From Parapristionchus giblindavisi (taxonomy: Eukaryota; Nematoda; Chromadorea; Rhabditida; Diplogasteridae): 64,000 nt of DNA. How positions within the stretch are numbered: position 1 is the first letter of the stretch; each line of letters starts with the position of its first letter. The stretch covers positions 1,036,001 to 1,100,000 of the forward strand of contig CALSFV010000206.1 of the NCBI GenBank assembly GCA_943737045.1, given 5' to 3'. Below the pieces are notes generated by a model. It saw only the letters and a program-made list of their open reading frames with translations, was not told the DNA's origin and did not search any database. Below are positions 58,786-64,000 of this stretch, one piece after another. A program made the translations under genes and the position numbers.

Positions 58786-59781
58786 GTTAAGTTGGTTGAT
58801 AGATGAGCAAATCAACTAATCCGGATAGTTTGTGTATGAAAATGCACGAATTTCTCAATCAAAAAATCTTGAAATGCTCATAACTTTCGAAGGCTTCCAC
58901 ATGACAAAACGTTCAGCATACCGTTGAAATCCTCTCGTCGAGGTCAGTCGATTGAGCTATTAACAACCTTCGGCTTCGATTTTTGTTTTAAACCAATCAA
59001 TGAAATCGATTTACAAAAATACTAAATAAAATATCGACTTGCCAATGATGTAGGCGCATTCTCCTTAGCATTCCGAGTAATTCTTCTGTTGACGACTCGA
59101 TACCAACCACCACACCCCGAAGAGCTACAGAGCTCTAAAGTCGGCCGATTTCGGCGTCAAAAAAGTTTGACGTCGTCTCTCGACGTTGAAAATGAAGATA
59201 TGCAAAAAAGCTCTGGCCAGCTTGTTAGGGACCCTAAGGACTACCAAAAAATGCATTAATATGTGGGGGTAAAAAAATGTGCCAAACACCCCCGGAATTT
59301 ACTCGATTCTTCAGTGACACGCGTGATATACACAATAGATTATGAAATGAGGGGAGCGATGGAGGTCCGTCTCAGAGATAGCAATATCTGTGTACGTTTT
59401 TTGGGGACAGTGGCAGTTTGGGAGGTAAGGGCGAATCTTGGAATAAGGGATAATGGTGTCTGATGAGGTACCTTTCGTGCGCACAGAGATTCAGACTATT
59501 AATTTATCTAGATGTACAGATATGTAGATAATGTGTATCTAGATGATAGATAGATCTGCATGTTTTTCGATAAATCACGCACGACTATCACAGAGAAAAG
59601 GGATTATATTAATTCTAATTGTACGTTGAGCCGGGGCTTGTCCGTTTTGTGGCAGGTAAATATTTTCCGTATAAAATGTACTTGTATTGCTACCTGCTGC
59701 TAAACGCAGAAATATTCTATCGATCAATCCCAATCTTCCCTCCTTTCCTTCCTCTCTCTGATGTACGTACTATCTCACTTG

Positions 59782-59923
59782 TGGCCGTATGCAGGAACCG
59801 TTTTCCGGGAAAATGTGACGTCATTAGCGTGGGCGGAGGTGTTTTCCAAAAATTCTCCGCCTACGTTAATGACGTCACATTTTCCCGGAAAACGGTTTTC
59901 CTGTTGTTCTTGCATACGGCCAC
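59782..59923. mobile_element. Hairpin MITE with TGACGTCA motifs, right-arm copy
   Basis: Mirror of 54,922-55,063. The ORF reading across it (VFRENVTSLAWAEVF) is non-coding. Confidence 0.75.
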
Positions 59924-60234
59924 TGGACTCTTGTCTCTATACCTAGAAATTCATTGTGGCTGTGGCTGGCTGCTCTCGTACCAAATAAACAAGTGTATTT
60001 CATTCGGTCAATATGTGAGTACCTAATTTTGTCAACAAATTTTTAAAACAATAAATTTCAACTTTAACAAATGATAGAAGATGAAGATGGGAATAATGAA
60101 TGATATCTTATAATGATCATTGACAGAGTCCTCGATGTCATCCGAATTTGATCCGAATTTGAGCATTCGAATGGATCACCACTGCTTATTGGGTGTGATG
60201 CCTTCTTATGCAGGCTCTTTTGGGAGGAATTGTG

Positions 60235-61714
60235 TTAAGACACGGGCTCAGTAAGATTCGAGGGTTGATCCACTGACCCCGGACATCGACCCCACCGATT
60301 TGGCTCAAAATTTTTTTGTGGATACCCCCATGAGCCCCCATCACCAAATGGGTATTCATTAGGGCTGGATCCTTGAAACACAGAAGTGGCGGGTTGTCGA
60401 AATTTGAAAACTCGATTTTCACCAAAACAAAATGGAGCGACCTAGGACCAATGTTAGTGTCGATTAATTATAAGTATAACTAGACAACAACGACTAGATA
60501 TATGACGGTCCGGAGATCCGATCGCAAACTGATTTTTTACCTTCTCAAAACATTCTAAAATTAATTAAAATTTTAAAACAAAAACCGGCAGCAAAATTTT
60601 TGATTCATTTTATAGAGCAAAAAATTCCGCGTCGAATGAGGCAAAAAAATCAAAAATCGATCGACCCGTGTTTTGAGATAAATGAACCTGAAGACGACCC
60701 GAAAATATTTTTGTTTTCAAACCCCCTCATGTTTGTACTCATATTGTAGAACTCGTCGAGTAGAACAACTTTTATGTTGAACGTTTTGTCTGAAACTCAT
60801 GCACAAGAGAAATACGTGAGTTTAATTTATTCTCACAGTTTTTCAGTCAATTAAGAGTAAATCGAAAGTAAAATATTTTTTGTGCACAAAGTGATTACGC
60901 CTATATTGTAGAACTCAAAAATCCATACTTAATTTGTTGTTTAACGAAAAAAAATTGTTGGCCCCTATTCTGAAAAACATGGCCTCTAAAGTGGTCATGA
61001 AACAAAAGTTGTCGAAACCTTGCCTCATTTTAAAGAACTCGTCGAGTACATCATTTTTCATGTTGGTCGTATTCTATGAAAGTCGTTTGTTCTCAAGATG
61101 CAAGTGATAGAAAAGATTTGGATTCAATAAACCTAAATTCATGTATTTCTCTTGTACAAGAGTTTCAGACAAAACGTTCAACATGAAAGTTGTTCTACTC
61201 GACGAGCTCTTCAAAAAGAGTACAAACATGAAGGGTTTTAAATGCAAAAATATTTTCGAGTCATCTTCAGGTTCATTTATCTCAAAACACGGGTCGATCG
61301 ATTTTTTATTTTTTTGCCTCATTCGACGCGGAATTTTTAGCTCTATAAAATGAGGCAAAAATTGGGCTGCCGTTTTTCATTTTAAAATTTTAATTAATTT
61401 TAGAATGTTTTAAGAATGTAAAAAAATCAGTTTGCGATCGGATCTCCGGACCGTCATATATCTAGTTTTTGTTGTCTATTTATACTTATAATTAATCGAC
61501 ACTAACATTTGTCCTAGGTCGCTCCATTTTGTTTTGGTGAAAATCGAGTTTTCAAATTTCGACAACCCGCCACTTCTATGTTTCAAGGATCCAGCCCTAA
61601 TGAATACCCATTTGGTGATGGGGGCTCATGGGGGTATCCACAAAAAATTTTGAGCCAAATCGGTGAGGTCGATGACCGGCACTACCTGGAATCTCACTGA
61701 GCCGTTGTCTTAAA
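60235..61714. mobile_element. TTAA foldback, right-arm copy
   Basis: Mirror of 53,178-54,610, retaining a loop segment (about 60,840-60,890, CAGTTTTTCAGTCAATTAAG) that the left copy lacks. Confidence 0.8.
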
Positions 61715-62355
61715 GTGATGAGAGTTTGAATCACTGTCACTGTCCATCTGAGATCAAAGATCTCGGTGTCACATATTCAAATACTTTGGATTTCACTGAA
61801 CATATTAGCAACATAGTGAAAAAAAGCTAAAGCTCGCTTCTGCTACATCCTTCGTTCTTTCACATCAAAAAAGCCCAGTTGTCTATACCTACCCGTCTAT
61901 TTTGCACTTATGTCCCGCTCGAATACTGTTCTGAAGTGTGGAACCCCATGTCGTCGTCTTTGAATGCCCTAATTGAATCAGTACTTATCAGATACTCCAG
62001 ATTGGTATGCAAACGCTGTCGTCTACCGCACACCTAGTATGAGGACCGTCTACGAGCCTTGGACCTCCCTACTTTAGAAACCCGTAGAACAATTATTGAT
62101 CTTACTGTAACATTCAAGATCATTCATAATTTTATTGATATTGACCCCCTTAGCATCTTTATATTTCCCAACACATTGAATTTTACTCGAGGTCATCAAC
62201 TTAGAATTTGTATGAACCCTTCATCTAGTACTCGCTATCTATCATTTTTCTCAAATCGTGTTGTCCGAAAATGGTATAATTTAGATCGAACTATTGTCAC
62301 ATCAATCTCTCCTCAAGTGTTTAGTAATTATATAAAGGTTGCAATCCAGTAATTG
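61715..62355 (+). mobile_element. Non-LTR retrotransposon 3' fragment, right-arm copy
   Basis: Mirror of 52,537-53,177: IKDLGVTYSNTLDFTEHISN and RRTIIDLTVTFKIIHNFIDI. It has an extra frame break near 61,826 (AAAAAAAGC run). Confidence 0.7.
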
Positions 62356-62676
62356 CACCTATATCGTCGCTACTTCTTGTTTTAATATGTATTTTAATTG
62401 TTTATGAAAAAATCTCTCTTGTCTCTTTTCTCCAAGATGCGATAAATATATTATTATTAGACTTCCGTCTAACCTCTCTCTACTTCTCCACCTCTATCCT
62501 TTTCTCCTTCTCCCTTTCTCTTTCCCTCATCAGCATTAAGCAAATGGGCTTCAAACTAGCTCGGGTGTACGTTCAACTTAATTTATCGACATTTACTGAT
62601 ATTCTTATGCTGCTCCTTCTTGGCATGGTAAAGTATTTATTAGAGACCTCCAAAGGATACAGAAAGGGCTATTTAA

Positions 62677-63204
62677 ATGAGGTATTTAGGCAATTTGTCA
62701 AACGCCTATTTATCATTTGTTATCCTTTTCATTTACATTTCTGGTCATAATATCAATCAGACATCGGGTGAAACCTCATTCTTGAAACTTCATTCTTCAC
62801 TCAGTGTGATGTTCATTGCTATTGTCAAACTTCTCAATGGAAGTTTTTATGCGACATCTGCGAAAACAATGAGAATTTGTTTCTTTTTTTTGCAAACCTG
62901 TTTTGATTTGAAGCTGATGGTGAGTACTCGGATCCTGGACGATAATTACACAAGTTCAGCCATCGTCTGCCGAACGCTAGTGAAGTTAAAAAAATATTAT
63001 CTGACAATATTGTTTCTGGTCTGTTCTCTCGTGTTGACAACCATGCCGACAATCGCAAAAGATAAAACCTATCGGCTCGAAGCTATCGAAAATGTTCCTT
63101 TTGCATGGCAACTACTTAAATTGAGAAGAAACAAGATTCACTCATCTCATTCTCTCGTTCGCCTATGGGATATATCTGTTTGGCTTTTTCGTGCAGGTAT
63201 GTAA
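62677..63204 (+). CDS. Putative multi-pass membrane protein exon, right-arm copy
   Basis: Mirror of 51,688-52,215 with the same 175-codon frame and a single residue change seen. A possible first exon, MGFKLARVYVQLNLSTF, starts at 62,544. Family not recognised; the hydrophobic pattern and W-Q-L-L-K-L-R tail suggest a receptor-like fragment. Keeping an open frame in both arms may just reflect recent duplication. Confidence 0.35.
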   Translation: MRYLGNLSNAYLSFVILFIYISGHNINQTSGETSFLKLHSSLSVMFIAIVKLLNGSFYATSAKTMRICFFFLQTCFDLKLMVSTRILDDNYTSSAIVCRTLVKLKKYYLTILFLVCSLVLTTMPTIAKDKTYRLEAIENVPFAWQLLKLRRNKIHSSHSLVRLWDISVWLFRAGM

Positions 63205-63576
63205 AAGGTTTATTTCTAACTTTTTAGCCTGTTGCAGATGATTTATTTTATTTATTTGATTAATAAATTATGTTAATGATTTTTTACTATTTTTGATAAA
63301 ATAGTTAATTTTTCACTGTGAACTGTCCAGATACTCTATCTATGTTATTTAGGCTATCCAGGTAGTCTATCCAGGTTGAAGCGGCTCATGGTCGTGTAAT
63401 AAACATGTGAAAAAAATCAGCCCGATCGGGATACTTTGAGAAAGGTTATACAGGAAAAAAACTGTTTTGAAATATATTCACTGTATTTAGATTAGATTGA
63501 TTTTGAATATGTATAATATTATCAAATATGTATTTAACCAATGGTTAGATACACTTCAATCTATTTATTCCAACGC

Positions 63577-64000
63577 TCAGAAATGATAGAAAATGAAGAG
63601 CGGAATAAGGAGAGAGATCTTACGAAGATCATTTACAGAGTTGTCCTGGGTGTCATCCGAATTTGATTTATCATCATCAGGATGATCTTGTTTGTCCTTG
63701 TATTGATCAGCATTATTGGGTGCGATATCTTCTTTTGCAGGCGCGGTCACTCTTTTGGTAGAAATCGTAGAAGTAATGACAGCGTCAATGAAACGTTCCC
63801 AACTTGTCCTAACCATAGGAGATGGCAATAGCATGGATAGAATCAGTTTTCGATGCTGATTACTAATCCGCTTTTGAAAGTTGCCCAATCGAGCTGAGCT
63901 TCGAGAAATTCGATATTGGTTGAATTACAGTCGGAGCCTCGGTAGAAATAGTGTCAGCCAAGGGAATTGCAGTCGTTTGAGTTGGTTGTACAGTTGATGT
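63577..64000 (-). pseudogene. Inverted duplicate of the Thr-rich last exon, interrupted by a MITE
   Basis: Minus strand keeps KRVTAPAKEDIAPNNADQYK and the hydrophobic end, ISLLIPLFIFYHF, as in 50,662-51,022. A 127-bp insertion at about 63,789-63,915 breaks the frame between the stalk and the Asp-rich part. The exon continues past the window edge, so upstream exons of this copy are unseen. Confidence 0.65.
63789..63915. mobile_element. 127-bp insertion related to the 29,743 MITE
   Basis: AACGTTCCCAACTTGTCCTA through GAGCTGAGCTTCGAGAAA matches one arm of 29,743-30,125. The left arm of the large palindrome lacks it at the matching site (about 50,811), so it inserted after the duplication. Confidence 0.8.

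Larger units (their letters stand above)
55515..59330 (-). mobile_element. Long-inverted-repeat element, copy C, at the axis of the large palindrome
   Basis: Arms 55,515-55,980 and 58,866-59,330 match elements A and B (ATATCACGCGTGTCACTGAA; CGTCGAGAGACGACG). The interior is asymmetric: 192 bp on the left and about 470 bp on the right around an inserted TTAA foldback. The right part holds a tRNA-like sequence and an acidic ORF. Read on minus, the order tRNA-like then acidic ORF matches that of element A on plus. Confidence 0.7.
50726..64000. repeat. Inverted duplication of at least 13.3 kb
   Basis: Features at 50,726-55,980 recur in mirror order at 58,866-64,000, with position sums 114,726 (outer), 114,892 and 114,845 (middle). 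The shifts mark three indels. Identity looks high by eye. The axis is occupied by the long-inverted-repeat element C and a TTAA foldback. The right arm continues past the window. Confidence 0.9.

Noticed and set aside
50726..64000. Large palindrome purely as an assembly artefact
   Set aside because: Three clean indels, one a known MITE insertion, separate the arms; an artefact from one molecule would not show these. It still needs read support.

Overview
The window looks like a gene-poor, repeat-packed piece of a nematode genome, probably free-living Rhabditida in the broad sense; the genus cannot be set from sequence alone. Reasons: small exons with 40-60 bp introns and TTTTCAG-type acceptors, a nematode-style multi-exon P450, a Str-type chemoreceptor tail, GCCTAA/TTAGGC telomere-type units, and many palindromic elements ending in TTAA or TACAGT.

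Layout. 1-2 kb: last exons of a chemoreceptor GPCR. 4.2-10.7 kb: a cytochrome P450 gene on + with 15 recognisable exons; introns 3, 6 and 8 carry a TTAA foldback, a decayed mariner and MITEs, and one exon before the K-helix cannot be found. 10.9-11.6 kb: an unrecognised ORF and a tRNA-Ala-like gene. 12-16 kb: tRNA-like relics, a long-inverted-repeat transposon and a Tc1-like palindrome. 16.2-16.7 kb: three 5' exons, with signal peptide, of a small cysteine-containing secreted protein. 16.7-33 kb: nested foldbacks, mariner and Tc1-like relics. 33.4-35.2 kb: more exons of cysteine-containing secreted proteins, one paralogous to the 16.5 kb exon. 35.5-46.6 kb: an interrupted inverted duplication enclosing a telomere-motif tandem array between twin hairpins, a TTAA foldback and a glycogen synthase pseudogene. 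47.3-51.0 kb: 3' exons of a secreted protein with a Thr-rich stalk and hydrophobic C-terminus. 50.7-64.0 kb: an inverted duplication of at least 13.3 kb that runs off the right edge, with its axis on a long-inverted-repeat transposon.

How it fits together. Host genes are few, split by very large transposon-filled introns, and partly broken. The dominant biology is foldback DNA: at least six TTAA-bounded palindromes share terminal motifs around unrelated interiors, five Tc1-like palindromes start TACAGT, and three long-inverted-repeat elements share arms; two of these also carry a tRNA-like sequence and the remnant of an acidic-tailed ORF. About a dozen tRNA-like (A-box/B-box) sequences are scattered through them. 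The most unusual signals are the association of tRNA-like modules with foldback elements, the telomere-type tandem arrays in foldback or hairpin-bounded modules, a repeat that sits just upstream of 3' splice sites in two unrelated genes, and an inverted duplication centred on a transposon. All boundaries were read by eye; no alignment or database search was run.
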